This document shows positions 15,640 to 23,853 of a stretch of DNA of 64,000 bases, piece by piece; within the stretch, counting starts at the first letter, position 1, and every line of letters begins with the position of its first letter. The stretch comes from JAEYOM01 sp036260935 (lineage in GTDB: Bacteria > Bacillota > Clostridia > Acetivibrionales > DTU013), in assembly GCA_036260935.1 (NCBI GenBank), contig DATALQ010000035.1, positions 62,001-126,000 on the forward strand, read 5' to 3'. The notes below the pieces were generated by a model that worked only from the letters and a program-made list of their open reading frames with translations, was not told the origin of the DNA and did not search any database. Both the position numbers and the translations under genes were made by a program.

Positions 15640-16650
15640 TTAAGGCTTTAACTGTTTTCTAACTGTATCAGCAACCTCATAAAACCAATCATACATATCC
15701 TCAAGCCTTAGATTAACCAGTTTGTCGATATCCGCAAATATTGTTCCTTCACTAATTGTGATTACATCGTGAAACGGTTGGTTATTGAGAATATCAACAC
15801 TGCTGATTTTTTCCCACTCTTCGATGCTCATTTTCTTATTTTCTATCAGTAACTTGAAGGTTTCGTAGAAATATTTCTGCATAAAGCTAACTCTTAAATC
15901 AGTATTTTCAGTCAGCTTGTTATCTAAGCAAGTCCACAATTCATCAATTGCCTGTTGCCTTTCAACAAGGCTCTGCAAATTAAAGCTTCCGGTCGACAGT
16001 ATTTTTTCAAGTACATCATCCCAGTTATCAGGCTTCCATTCCAAAGTCCTGCTCATATGAATGAGCCATTTGTCGTGTGGTATATATTCACCATTCAGAA
16101 TGAATAAGGCGCTTATCAATGGTTTAATCGCATTATTCAAGACAAAATGCCCTTGTGCTACATCCATCCGGTTTATCCATATGTCTCCTGCCAGGCGGTA
16201 ATTCCACCATGCATTGAACATAAGACCTTCGGCTTGCGCTATGCTAACTGGCTGAGCTAACTTTTGTCTTATTAAATCAGAAATGTTGTTATATGGATCA
16301 TAAATTATTTTTGCATAAGATAAATCCCACAAGGCAACCATATCAAAGCTTCGATTTAAAACTTCTTCATAGCTTTCGATTTTTATGTCGTAAAGGTACC
16401 CATTGATTTTTGTAATACCGAGAGGAATAGGCGTCTTTGCTTTTTTGTATTTGAGGAATTGATCCTGGGTCAGGTAAATTACAATGTCGATCTCTGATAG
16501 ATGATCAGCATATCCGCGGGATAGTCCCCCGTCAAGTATAACTCCAACAATACCCTTAAAATATAAGATCTTATCCAAACTTTTATTTAGTTCGCTAAGT
16601 AATTTATCAACAATGTTTTCACTTTCAAGGTTTACAAAAGGTCTGCTCAT
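15640..16650 (-). CDS. Nucleotidyltransferase-domain protein
   Basis: A 336-residue protein with an N-terminal nucleotidyltransferase (Pol-beta-like) core: DGGLSRGYADHLSEIDIVIY, the GGxSRG...S(D/E)xD motif, near residues 42-61. The first acidic metal ligand pair appears as E-I-D, where D-I-D is usual. The rest is helical, with a tryptophan-rich segment resembling the C-terminal half of adenylyltransferases acting on aminoglycosides or similar small molecules. GAGGTG precedes the ATG at 16650. Base composition looks AT-richer than the salvage cluster. Function beyond nucleotidyl transfer is unknown. Confidence 0.7.
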   Translation of the reverse strand: MSRPFVNLESENIVDKLLSELNKSLDKILYFKGIVGVILDGGLSRGYADHLSEIDIVIYLTQDQFLKYKKAKTPIPLGITKINGYLYDIKIESYEEVLNRSFDMVALWDLSYAKIIYDPYNNISDLIRQKLAQPVSIAQAEGLMFNAWWNYRLAGDIWINRMDVAQGHFVLNNAIKPLISALFILNGEYIPHDKWLIHMSRTLEWKPDNWDDVLEKILSTGSFNLQSLVERQQAIDELWTCLDNKLTENTDLRVSFMQKYFYETFKLLIENKKMSIEEWEKISSVDILNNQPFHDVITISEGTIFADIDKLVNLRLEDMYDWFYEVADTVRKQLKP

Positions 16651-16704
16651 TATACACCTCACAAATAATGTCACGTTTTTCTACCCGAAGACTCGCCTCA
16701 CTTC

Positions 16705-17223
16705 CTAATTATCGGCAGCACCCGTCGTCAAGGCATACATTTTCATGTCTACTACTTTACCGTTTTTCACGGCATTTTTATGCAAAATACCTTCACACTG
16801 AAATCCTGATTTTTCAAGAATGCGGCAGGATGCCATGTTGTAAGCAAAAGGTTCGGCATAAATCCTTATAATATCGCTATGTTCAAATATATAGCAGCAT
16901 GTCTGCTTCACTGCGCTGGTTCCTAATCCTTTTCCCCAATAGGGTTCGGCAATGTAATAACCCATTTCGGCAGTCCTTGAATGAATGTTGCTGCCACGGA
17001 AAACTCCGATACTTCCGATCACTTTGTCATCAACCGTTATAGCAAAAGCATAGGTTTTTTCTTTATCCGCCGAAAGCATGGCTGTAATATACTCTTTTGC
17101 GTCATTGACTGTATACGGATAGGGAAGCCCATCTCGCAAATTATCTTGAATTTTTTTGTTGCTTAATGCTTCTGCCAAGTCTTCCGCGTCATCTATTCTC
17201 CATTGTCGTATTTTACAATCCAT
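16705..17223 (-). CDS. GNAT-family N-acetyltransferase (RimJ/RimL-like)
   Basis: A 172-residue acetyltransferase of the RimJ/RimL type. The N-terminus CKIRQWRIDDAEDLAEALSN fits this class; acetyl-CoA binding is at EPYWGKGLGTSAVKQ and the C-terminal signature is YNMASCRILEKSGFQCEGI, typical for enzymes acting on amino groups of proteins or small molecules. The start has GAGGAAC 5 nt upstream. It is one of two GNAT genes within 3 kb, in the same orientation but not closely similar. The substrate is unknown. Confidence 0.85.
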   Translation of the reverse strand: MDCKIRQWRIDDAEDLAEALSNKKIQDNLRDGLPYPYTVNDAKEYITAMLSADKEKTYAFAITVDDKVIGSIGVFRGSNIHSRTAEMGYYIAEPYWGKGLGTSAVKQTCCYIFEHSDIIRIYAEPFAYNMASCRILEKSGFQCEGILHKNAVKNGKVVDMKMYALTTGAADN

Positions 17224-17384
17224 ACGAGTTCCTCACAATTTAGTTTATTTAATACGTTTTACTACCTCTATTATGTACGTGGTACCCTATTGCGCTACTA
17301 GGGGGACACTACATTATCGCAAAAATCTCGTCTAGTGAGCGATATTTAAGTTAATATCTTAGCTATTACTATACGGCAGCAATT

Positions 17385-17888
17385 TTACTCATAGAGTCCT
17401 TCGGCTGAATTACCGCTTCGCCCGCTTGTTCCAATGACTCGCGGCCACTTATTCGTTTCAATTATAGTTGCGGCGTTAATATTGCCTAAATGGGCGTAGA
17501 AATGGCGAAATTGTGAAAGAATCAGTGTCAGCCTGTTTTCTTTACAATCTGGTGGTATCTCATATAGCATGTCATCTGTGAGAGAATCTATATACGCAAA
17601 AATCTTGATACGTATTCTTTCAAGATACTGTAATAATTCTTCCCTCGATAGAACTTTTTTGCTTTTTATATACAAGGAGTTCAAATCAGGTTCATGAAAA
17701 TCGGGCTCACTATAATGCTTTGGGTTTATATACCACTGATCACAGGAGTGGAGCGTGTGATATACATTTTTCCATATTGGCATATCACCTAGCATGAAAT
17801 CCAAATTACAAGTCTGAAGCATTATATTGGCATTAAAGAAAAGGACTTCAGTTTGTTTCCTTATAGCTTTTATTAGTTCACAGCTCAT
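17385..17888 (-). CDS. DinB-like four-helix-bundle protein
   Basis: A 167-residue protein resembling the DinB/YfiT superfamily, metal-binding four-helix bundles often tied to bacillithiol or other thiol transfer. The histidines in VYHTLHSCDQWY and QFRHFYAHLGNIN are placed like the family's metal ligands (first helix pair and last helix). Its C-terminal tail SGRSGNSAEGLYE looks unstructured. GAGAGGG precedes the ATG. A small membrane-protein gene ends 17 nt upstream of it. The call rests on motif spacing alone. Confidence 0.6.
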   Translation of the reverse strand: MSCELIKAIRKQTEVLFFNANIMLQTCNLDFMLGDMPIWKNVYHTLHSCDQWYINPKHYSEPDFHEPDLNSLYIKSKKVLSREELLQYLERIRIKIFAYIDSLTDDMLYEIPPDCKENRLTLILSQFRHFYAHLGNINAATIIETNKWPRVIGTSGRSGNSAEGLYE

Positions 17889-17905
17889 ATTTACCCTCTC
17901 CCTAA

Positions 17906-18319
17906 TTATTTAGTAATACGCTTTTCTCCAAATGCTAAGTATACAAACAAGATAACACTAATTGCAATTCCAGGTACAACGCTATTTGCAGCAACCTTTG
18001 ATATGGAATTATTGTAGATTCTAAAGGCATCTACAGGTGTGCCTTTAGCAAAAATTATCACAATAGCACATGTTATAAGAATGCCCCATATCAAATAAAT
18101 ACTTTTCTGTACCTTATCAAGCTGAAGGAATCTTTTCACTGAAAGTAAAAATAAGATACAGCTTATTGCAAAAAAGAGAATACCAAAATCGCTTGCAAAA
18201 ACCATCTTTCTTATTAGATTTTGTGGCACCTCCCAATCAGGCCCAATTTGGCAAACCGATAATAGAAAAAACAAAAAGCTTGATGAAATTGTCATTGATA
18301 ATAAAGAGAACTTAAACAT
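17906..18319 (-). CDS. Small four-helix membrane protein, unknown function
   Basis: A 137-residue protein with four clear hydrophobic segments (about residues 5-24, 42-60, 72-92 and 112-132), probably all in the membrane, and a short basic C-terminus (EKRITK). No motif is recognisable. The ATG at 18319 is preferred because GAGG lies 6 nt upstream; an ATG four codons earlier has no site. It is AT-rich and forms a pair with the DinB-like gene downstream. Confidence 0.6.
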   Translation of the reverse strand: MFKFSLLSMTISSSFLFFLLSVCQIGPDWEVPQNLIRKMVFASDFGILFFAISCILFLLSVKRFLQLDKVQKSIYLIWGILITCAIVIIFAKGTPVDAFRIYNNSISKVAANSVVPGIAISVILFVYLAFGEKRITK

Positions 18320-18511
18320 ATTAAACCTCATAGTACTTTAGTATATATCCAAATAGTATAATTTTCTTAAGTCCATAGCAGCAGTGCTATATTATGGAAA
18401 CTAATAATTAGCTTATTATACATCAGAGATCGCAGAAATAAAAGACGGATTATGGTAAGTAAGTTGTTAACAGTAGCAGTAGAAACCTTACCGGATAGAT
18501 TAACTCAAGAA

Positions 18512-19186
18512 TTACAACCCCAAAAGATATGAGCGTTTTTCCTCGTCAAACTTCTCTATCGCGTATCTGAAAGAAACCCTCGGCATATTACCGCTGTTTT
18601 TGACGAGATAATCGGTTACACCTTTCTCATCTGCTTTTGAAAGTACTTTAAGCATCCAGCCGTAACCTTTTAGCACAAGTTCGTTGCTGTCGTTCATAAG
18701 CCTGTCGGCGATTTCGAACGGCGCCAGATTGGCATAATCGTTTCTCGATATTGAGGGAATAAGGATGACTGCAGCCGCCCTTCTCACCCAGAAATCATCG
18801 TCTTTTGTCCATTCGAGTACATTTGCAAAAAGCTCCTTGTATTTCATCAGCAATTTACCGAAAGCATGGGTGCAAAAGTCATCGCAGTCTCCCCAACCGC
18901 GCACATATTTTTTCAGCCACGAAAAGAAAATGGAATAAGTCTCCCTGGAATATTGCCTGCTTGACCTGTCGGCCCAATCATAAGCAATGACTCCAGTTTC
19001 CCATTTATGCTCGTCCAGCAAAGCTTCACACAGGACCAGCACGTTGTCTATGCTCTTATCGGGAAGCTTCCTGTACAGCGCAGCAGATAATTTACGTATG
19101 TCCCCGGTTTTCACGTGAGTTCCGGTTGGCTTCCTTTCGTTCAGGTCAGCAATTTCAGCTTTGGCGCGTTCAATAATATCGTACAT
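18512..19186 (-). CDS. DNA alkylation repair (AlkD-like) HEAT-repeat protein
   Basis: A 224-residue all-helical protein of the AlkD family, whose members remove bulky N3/N7 alkylated bases without flipping them out. The signature WGDCDDFCTHAFGKLL matches the family's DxxDxxC core near residue 97-112, and WVRRAAAVILI carries the conserved arginine pair after it; the aspartate in VIAYDWADRSSR is also typical. CAGGAGAA precedes the ATG. AlkD-like proteins often sit in self-protection clusters, but nothing here proves a biosynthetic partner. Confidence 0.82.
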   Translation of the reverse strand: MYDIIERAKAEIADLNERKPTGTHVKTGDIRKLSAALYRKLPDKSIDNVLVLCEALLDEHKWETGVIAYDWADRSSRQYSRETYSIFFSWLKKYVRGWGDCDDFCTHAFGKLLMKYKELFANVLEWTKDDDFWVRRAAAVILIPSISRNDYANLAPFEIADRLMNDSNELVLKGYGWMLKVLSKADEKGVTDYLVKNSGNMPRVSFRYAIEKFDEEKRSYLLGL

Positions 19187-19207
19187 CGTATTCTCCTGAT
19201 ATGCCTG

Positions 19208-19843
19208 TTATAGATACTTCTTAGGGTCGTTCAGTATTTCCTGAACCAAACCGAAGTAATTTCCTACATGCATACCGTCGACAATAGCGTGATGGGCTTG
19301 TACGGAAAGCGGCAGCTTAATATATCCTTCGTCTTCGAAGAACCTGCCCCAGGATATCCTCGGTATGCTGTCAACCGGGTGCATCTGGATCGGATGCGTT
19401 ATTGATGTGAACGAGACCCATGGGAGACTGGTAATATACAAAAGGTCATCGCGGCTCGGATCATCATCCAAACCCGCGCTTCTCCTTGCTTTTTCAATCA
19501 ACTCCGACGTTTTCGTTTTGAAGCTGCTGAAATCCTCCGTGAATGGCGCAGTACAGTAGTTGAACACTTCATTTTCCGTCATTACTGTAAAGGAAGGGTT
19601 GGCTGTCTCATGTTCAACGACGCCGTCCCCTCTTATCCTGTATCTGAATTCTCTGACGCTGTTGGCCGCTTTTGAAGCAGCATACACCATTGAAATGAAA
19701 AAAGGCAATCCGTTTACTTTAATATGTTTATAGAACCGGGTAATGTCAATGTTTGCACAGACGTTGAAATGCGGGTAATCGAACTGCTTGAAATAGTTGA
19801 AGTGATCCTTTCTGTTCCAGTTTTCGATATCGATGTTCTTCAT
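19208..19843 (-). CDS. Chloramphenicol acetyltransferase-family protein
   Basis: A 211-residue protein of the CAT fold, trimeric acyl-CoA-dependent O-acetyltransferases. The catalytic motif is HHAIVDGMHVG (HHxxxDG) near residue 182-192, and the N-terminus IENWNRKDHFNYFKQFDYPH is characteristic of the family. Length is normal. ATG at 19843 has GGAGG at proper spacing; a TTG two codons earlier is less likely. The family also contains many chromosomal members of unknown substrate, so drug resistance is only a possibility. It lies between the AlkD-like gene and a purine nucleoside phosphorylase, all on the minus strand. Confidence 0.85.
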   Translation of the reverse strand: MKNIDIENWNRKDHFNYFKQFDYPHFNVCANIDITRFYKHIKVNGLPFFISMVYAASKAANSVREFRYRIRGDGVVEHETANPSFTVMTENEVFNYCTAPFTEDFSSFKTKTSELIEKARRSAGLDDDPSRDDLLYITSLPWVSFTSITHPIQMHPVDSIPRISWGRFFEDEGYIKLPLSVQAHHAIVDGMHVGNYFGLVQEILNDPKKYL

Positions 19844-19873
19844 TGTCAATCCTCCATTATCGGGTATTCCGGT

Positions 19874-20701
19874 TTAGACAGGCCACCTTTCTATGATTCC
19901 GCGAACCAACGTTACAAAGCTCTTTTCCGCTTTTTTTGCATTTACAAGAACTTCATCGTGCTTTATTGGCTCATCCAGCACTCCCGCGGCCATATTTGTG
20001 ATGCACGATATCCCCAGAACCTTTATTCCAGAGTGTCTTGCCACGATCACTTCAGGCACTGTGGACATACCTACGGCATCAGCCCCAAGTATTTTCAACG
20101 CTCTTATTTCAGCAGGGGTTTCGAACATTGGGCCCTGAGCGAAGGCATAGACACCTTCCTTTAGCTTTATCCCATCTCTGGCAGCGACTTCTTTTGCTAC
20201 ATCTATCAGTCCGGCGTCATAAGCGTTGCACATGTCCGGAAATCTGGGTCCGAAATCGCCAAGGTTTCTTCCTCTGAGCGGCGACGGTGCAAAAAAGCTG
20301 ATATGATCTGTGATCAGCATAAGATCGCCGGGAGCAAAGCTCAGGTTTATTCCTCCTGCAGCGTTCGTTACGAGCAGTTGGGATATTCCAAGCAACTTGA
20401 AAACTCTTATATGATAGATGACCTGCTCCATCTCATAGCCTTCATACAAGTGAAAGCGGCCTTTCATGATCAGGACGTGCTTTCCGCCCAACATTCCGCA
20501 AACGAGCTTTCCCGCATGTCCTTCGACTGTTGTCTGCGGAAATCCCGGGATATCCCGGTAATCTATTTCCCTCGCCTCTTCAAGTATGTCTGCAAGAGGC
20601 CCGAGTCCGGTTCCGAGTATGACGGCAATCTCCGGTTGGCCGCTTATCCGTGATCGTATATAGTCTGCCGCAATATTGAATACTGATGTTACATCCTGCA
20701 T
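19874..20701 (-). CDS. punA: Purine nucleoside phosphorylase, trimeric PNP-I type
   Basis: A 275-residue protein of the mammalian-like trimeric purine nucleoside phosphorylase family, preferring guanosine and inosine. Motifs: VILGTGLGPLADIL (phosphate loop), GRFHLYEGY, TNAAGGINLSFAPGDLMLITDHI (family signature), GPMFETPAEIRALKILGADAVGMSTVPE and ITNMAAG. ATG at 20701 is preceded by GGAG at 8 nt. It differs from the DeoD-type enzyme at 1950, so the organism has both classes. The lipoprotein gene upstream ends 80 nt before; that gap holds a 9-bp tandem repeat. Confidence 0.95.
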   Translation of the reverse strand: MQDVTSVFNIAADYIRSRISGQPEIAVILGTGLGPLADILEEAREIDYRDIPGFPQTTVEGHAGKLVCGMLGGKHVLIMKGRFHLYEGYEMEQVIYHIRVFKLLGISQLLVTNAAGGINLSFAPGDLMLITDHISFFAPSPLRGRNLGDFGPRFPDMCNAYDAGLIDVAKEVAARDGIKLKEGVYAFAQGPMFETPAEIRALKILGADAVGMSTVPEVIVARHSGIKVLGISCITNMAAGVLDEPIKHDEVLVNAKKAEKSFVTLVRGIIERWPV

Positions 20702-20744
20702 CACTGCTGCTCCTTTTATCTCATTGTTTATCCGACCCCGTCGC

Positions 20745-20771
20745 TCCTGCCGATCCTGCCGACCCTGCCGA
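20745..20771. repeat. 9-bp x 3 tandem repeat
   Basis: Three 9-bp units, (T/C)CCTGCCGA, in the gap between the lipoprotein stop and the purine nucleoside phosphorylase start. A related GGATCGGCAG-type run occurs inside the radical SAM gene near 39185-39225. Confidence 0.75.
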
Positions 20772-20781
20772 TGCCGGTCAT

Positions 20782-21792
20782 CTAGAACACTTCAACATCC
20801 CAGGAGCCTTTATCTATCTGTATCTGAGAGACCTTGCCACCCTCTATAACCACTGTAAAAAGGTCGTAGCCGTTATAACTGTAGCCCAGCACTCCGTCTT
20901 CATTGCTCGAAGGCTCTCCATACAACTCCTTGAGTCTGGCCTCGCTATCCCCGGCTTTCAGCCCTCTGGGCGTCGCATAATCCGAACTTGTCACATTGAC
21001 CGAATATACTTTATCGTCTACGATATAGACCTGTGTGCTGTCTGCAAAGTATAGCGTCTTCGCATTTACGCCGGCGTGCTCGTCGGCTTCCTCCTGTTCG
21101 GGTTTCTTCCCTATTGCAGTTATCAGTTCATCATAGGTCATATCAAGCTTGATGTTTCCCAACTGGAGATCATCCGGCGTTACCTTGTTTTCGTCCGAAA
21201 GGCTCATTCCGTAGCTTTCCCGTGTTATTCTGGCGCTTTCCGCCACATTTGCGAGTATGTCCTCGTTTTTCTTTTTCCATTCCGGATCGCCGCCCGCGTC
21301 GACATGCAATATTATATAGCTGTCTCCGTCAACACGTATGTAATATGTCTCGTTATCCGACGTCTTAATCTGTTTTCCGACCCAACCGTCACGATATGTA
21401 AAATCCTCAACAGTGCCGCCGCTTCCGGCAAGCGATTTATAGTATTCGTCCTCTGAACCGTCCTTCATTTGGCCGTATATTTGGAGCTTTACATTTCCGT
21501 TCCCCGGCAAAAGGTCAAACGTCGAACCGTCATTTGAATTATCTTCTGCCTCCCAGTCGGACGGTATATCGAACCAGAAATCGAAGGGTATGTTATTCGC
21601 TGTCTTATAATCCGGATCGGCGGCAGGATAAAAACTGATCTCCCCATAGATGCCCTTCGAATCGCTTGAACCCGTACCGGACCCGCTTCCGGAAACGTCC
21701 CCGGCAACAGAGGCTTCTCCCTTCGAGCCTGCGGGCGAACAACCGGTCAGTATTAAAAATATAGTCAGTAAAAGAAATATCAGCTTCTTCAT
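20782..21792 (-). CDS. Lipoprotein of unknown function
   Basis: A 336-residue predicted lipoprotein: MKKLIFLLLTIFLILTGCSP gives a signal peptide with lipobox LTGC. A Ser/Gly-rich linker (about residues 30-45) is followed by a soluble domain (NIPFDFWFDIPSDWEAEDNS), resembling the PsbP-like or surface domains seen on Firmicutes lipoproteins. The C-terminal 110 residues hold two short repeats of an SmpA/OmlA-like pattern (LDMTYDELITAIGKKPEQ and LKAGDSEARLKELYGEPSS), known for protein-protein contact. ATG at 21792 has GTGAGG upstream; the longer frame lacks a site. No partner is evident. Confidence 0.7.
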   Translation of the reverse strand: MKKLIFLLLTIFLILTGCSPAGSKGEASVAGDVSGSGSGTGSSDSKGIYGEISFYPAADPDYKTANNIPFDFWFDIPSDWEAEDNSNDGSTFDLLPGNGNVKLQIYGQMKDGSEDEYYKSLAGSGGTVEDFTYRDGWVGKQIKTSDNETYYIRVDGDSYIILHVDAGGDPEWKKKNEDILANVAESARITRESYGMSLSDENKVTPDDLQLGNIKLDMTYDELITAIGKKPEQEEADEHAGVNAKTLYFADSTQVYIVDDKVYSVNVTSSDYATPRGLKAGDSEARLKELYGEPSSNEDGVLGYSYNGYDLFTVVIEGGKVSQIQIDKGSWDVEVF

Positions 21793-21880
21793 TGGTGAAA
21801 CCTCACTTATTACAGAGAATTGGCAACACATTCATTTTACCACAAATGAAAATGTCTTGACAGTAAAGAAGGGAAAACGC

Positions 21881-21921
21881 AAAAAGGTACTATCCTTAAA
21901 AAACAGGACAGTACCTTTTTT
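21881..21921 (-). terminator. Bidirectional terminator after the small membrane protein gene
   Basis: AAAAAGGTACTATCCT (21881-21896) pairs with AGGACAGTACCTTTTT, one mismatch, giving A-tract and T-tract flanks on both strands. It lies 17 nt past the stop of the small gene at 21938. Confidence 0.85.
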
Positions 21922-21937
21922 ACTTCAACTTTAAATC

Positions 21938-22126
21938 TTAATCCTGAACAAGGTCAATACTTCCCAATATTACGTGCGCCAGCCCCAACCCCAGCAAACC
22001 CGCGCCGATAGCCACCCGGGTATCGCGTTTCGTCATGCCGTGCTTTTTCATATCCACACCTCTGAGAGTCACCCCGGCAGCCGTTACGGCGGTACCAAGT
22101 ATTACGGGAATCAATCCTTCGCGCAT
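21938..22126 (-). CDS. Conserved small two-helix membrane protein
   Basis: A 62-residue protein starting MREGLIPVILGTAVTAAGV. Two hydrophobic, glycine-rich segments (about 3-20 and 38-56) are split by a basic loop (DMKKHGMTKRDTR). The ATG at 22126 has AGGGGTGG upstream; the longer frame has none. Short proteins of this kind are widespread in Clostridia without known function. It sits between the tRNA-Val terminator and its own strong terminator. Confidence 0.6.
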   Translation of the reverse strand: MREGLIPVILGTAVTAAGVTLRGVDMKKHGMTKRDTRVAIGAGLLGLGLAHVILGSIDLVQD

Positions 22127-22192
22127 GAAACCACCCCTTGTCATTAGATATAGATTCGACATTAGTTTTAAACAGTGCAAATTTTATTATAC

Positions 22193-22224
22193 AAAAAGGA
22201 ACAAGACAGGTCTTGTTCCTTTTT
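22193..22224 (-). terminator. Terminator of tRNA-Val
   Basis: AAAAAGGAACAAGAC (22193-22207) and GTCTTGTTCCTTTTT are near-perfect inverted copies around a tiny AG loop. It begins 4 nt past the tRNA CCA end and has tracts for both directions. Confidence 0.9.
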
Positions 22225-22228
22225 ACGC

Positions 22229-22303
22229 TGGTGCGGAATACTGGATTCGAACCAGTGACTTCTACCGTGTGAAGGTAGCACTCTCCCGCTGAGTTAATCC
22301 CGC
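22229..22303 (-). tRNA. tRNA-Val (anticodon CAC)
   Basis: A 75-nt cloverleaf: acceptor GCGGGAT/ATTCCGC with one G-U pair, D stem ACTC/GAGT, anticodon stem CTACC/GGTAG enclosing loop TTCACAC (anticodon CAC, codon GUG), T stem ACTGG/CCAGT with loop TTCGAAT, and an encoded CCA end. It is a single-gene unit with its own promoter and terminator. Confidence 0.95.
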
Positions 22304-22323
22304 AAGTCTTCACTTGTGTATCT

Positions 22324-22352
22324 ATTATACGGCTTACCCTCGGGTTAGTCAA
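22324..22352 (-). promoter_or_regulatory. Promoter of tRNA-Val
   Basis: Minus strand TTGACT (22347-22352), 17-nt spacer, perfect TATAAT (22324-22329), with the tRNA 5' end 21 nt further on. Confidence 0.85.
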
Positions 22353-22445
22353 CCTACTTTATCTACATGTTCATTTTCAGTGCCGCTGCTGCCCGCCTGA
22401 ACACTTTATCTGCATTTACGCTTTATACTGTGAATTTCTGTCTTC

Positions 22446-23834
22446 CTATGTATTTATCAGCACGATCTTCTTCTGCTCGTCGCATAGAATTGTCCTCTTC
22501 CTGTCCTCCACGACGGTATTCAGCATGACCCTCCCGTCCCACAGGTCCACCACGTGCTTCAGCGTTTCGTTCGCGTATTGCAGTTCGAGATCCCTTCCGT
22601 CGTGTACATGTTCGAGCAAAAGCGTACGATCCTGCTGATTCCAGTCGGTTACCCGGATGACCGGTATATTTCCCAGACCTGCTGCTTCGGCAATAGTGTC
22701 GCGTATCTTCATCCAACCCTCGTCGTCGGCAACTTCCGAAACGATGTACTCGTTCCCGTCCTTTTCGTATTCGTAAAGGTTGAGCTCGCTGCAAAGCTCC
22801 TTGGTAAGATATCTTCTGATGAACGAACCATCCCTCTCCAGTTCGCGCGCTTCGAATATCTTCCCGGGATTATCCGGGTTGTTCTTCTCAATGCTTTCAA
22901 GTATCCTGAAGCCGAGGAAATATGGGTTGATGCTGCCTTCAAAGGGCTTTATCACCTGGTTGTGCCGTCTCAGGAATTCAAAATACAGCTGCTGCGGCAG
23001 TTCCAGCCTGTTTAGAAGTTTATAATGCCAATAGCTGGCCCATCCTTCATTCATGATCTTCGTTTCGATCTGCGGCAGAAAATACAGAGTCTCCTCGCGA
23101 ATGATATCTATTATGTCCTTTTCCCATTCGCTGAGCCTTCCGTAAGTTCCTACAAAAAAGAGAATATCCTCTTCGGGTTCCGGCGGTATTCTCTTCAATT
23201 CCTGTTCGGGTATTTCGGTATGCCTTGGCGGGCAGAGCAGCGGGAAATCATTTTCTTGACTGTTTTCCCTGCTTTTCAGCCTGTTTCTGATTTCACCGTA
23301 ATCAAGCCTTCTTGTGCCTACTGTTCTGGCGCACTGATAACGCAAGGCATGTGCTGCGTCTATCACCTTTTCGACCCTTGAATACCCGATGCTCGGGTCG
23401 CTGATATATCCGCGGATACGGGCGGCATGGTTCTTGAACATTTCTACAGTGTAATCCGCCTTGGTGCCCATCTTGAAAAGCCGGTTGTTTCTGAAGAAAT
23501 CGTTATGCCCGTATACGTGGGCCATTGTCAGTATCTGCAGCAGAAGAGAATTGTCTTTCATCAGATAGGCAACACAGGGATTCGAGTTTATCACCATTTC
23601 ATACGGAAGGCCGGTCAGATTGTACTTGTTCAGGGTACGTATCCGCTCATAGGCTTTGCCGAAACTCCAGTGCGGGTAGTGCGAGGGCATGCCCGCATAG
23701 GCTTCGTATGCCGTCATATTTTCATAGCTTACCAGTTCGAATTCCTGGTCATAGTATGAGAGGCCCGATTCGCGCGCCAGTTCCTCGATTCTTCGGTTCC
23801 ACTGTTCCAGTTCCTTGATACTGTAATCTGACAA
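22446..23834 (-). CDS. spoVR: SpoVR family protein
   Basis: A 462-residue SpoVR/YcgB family protein, linked to spore cortex formation in Bacillus; biochemical role unknown. Recognised by LSYYDQEFELVSYENMTAYEAYAGMPSHYPHW-like N-terminal content, the segment VYGHNDFFRNNRLF, IMNEGWASYWHYKLLNRL and SINPYFLGFRILESIE. The likely start is TTG at 23834 with GGTGA 6 nt upstream, since the next in-frame ATG would remove conserved sequence. Third gene of the prkA-yhbH-spoVR operon, with 19 nt after yhbH. Confidence 0.93.
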   Translation of the reverse strand: MSDYSIKELEQWNRRIEELARESGLSYYDQEFELVSYENMTAYEAYAGMPSHYPHWSFGKAYERIRTLNKYNLTGLPYEMVINSNPCVAYLMKDNSLLLQILTMAHVYGHNDFFRNNRLFKMGTKADYTVEMFKNHAARIRGYISDPSIGYSRVEKVIDAAHALRYQCARTVGTRRLDYGEIRNRLKSRENSQENDFPLLCPPRHTEIPEQELKRIPPEPEEDILFFVGTYGRLSEWEKDIIDIIREETLYFLPQIETKIMNEGWASYWHYKLLNRLELPQQLYFEFLRRHNQVIKPFEGSINPYFLGFRILESIEKNNPDNPGKIFEARELERDGSFIRRYLTKELCSELNLYEYEKDGNEYIVSEVADDEGWMKIRDTIAEAAGLGNIPVIRVTDWNQQDRTLLLEHVHDGRDLELQYANETLKHVVDLWDGRVMLNTVVEDRKRTILCDEQKKIVLINT

Positions 23835-23853
23835 TAGTATTCACCAGCCCCTT

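Noticed and set aside
18452..18532. 26-codon plus-strand ORF resembling a transposase remnant
   Set aside because: Too short to assign, no ribosome binding site, overlaps the end of the AlkD-like gene.
19208..19843. Calling the CAT-like gene a chloramphenicol resistance determinant
   Set aside because: The HHxxxDG motif shows the fold only; chromosomal members with other substrates are common.
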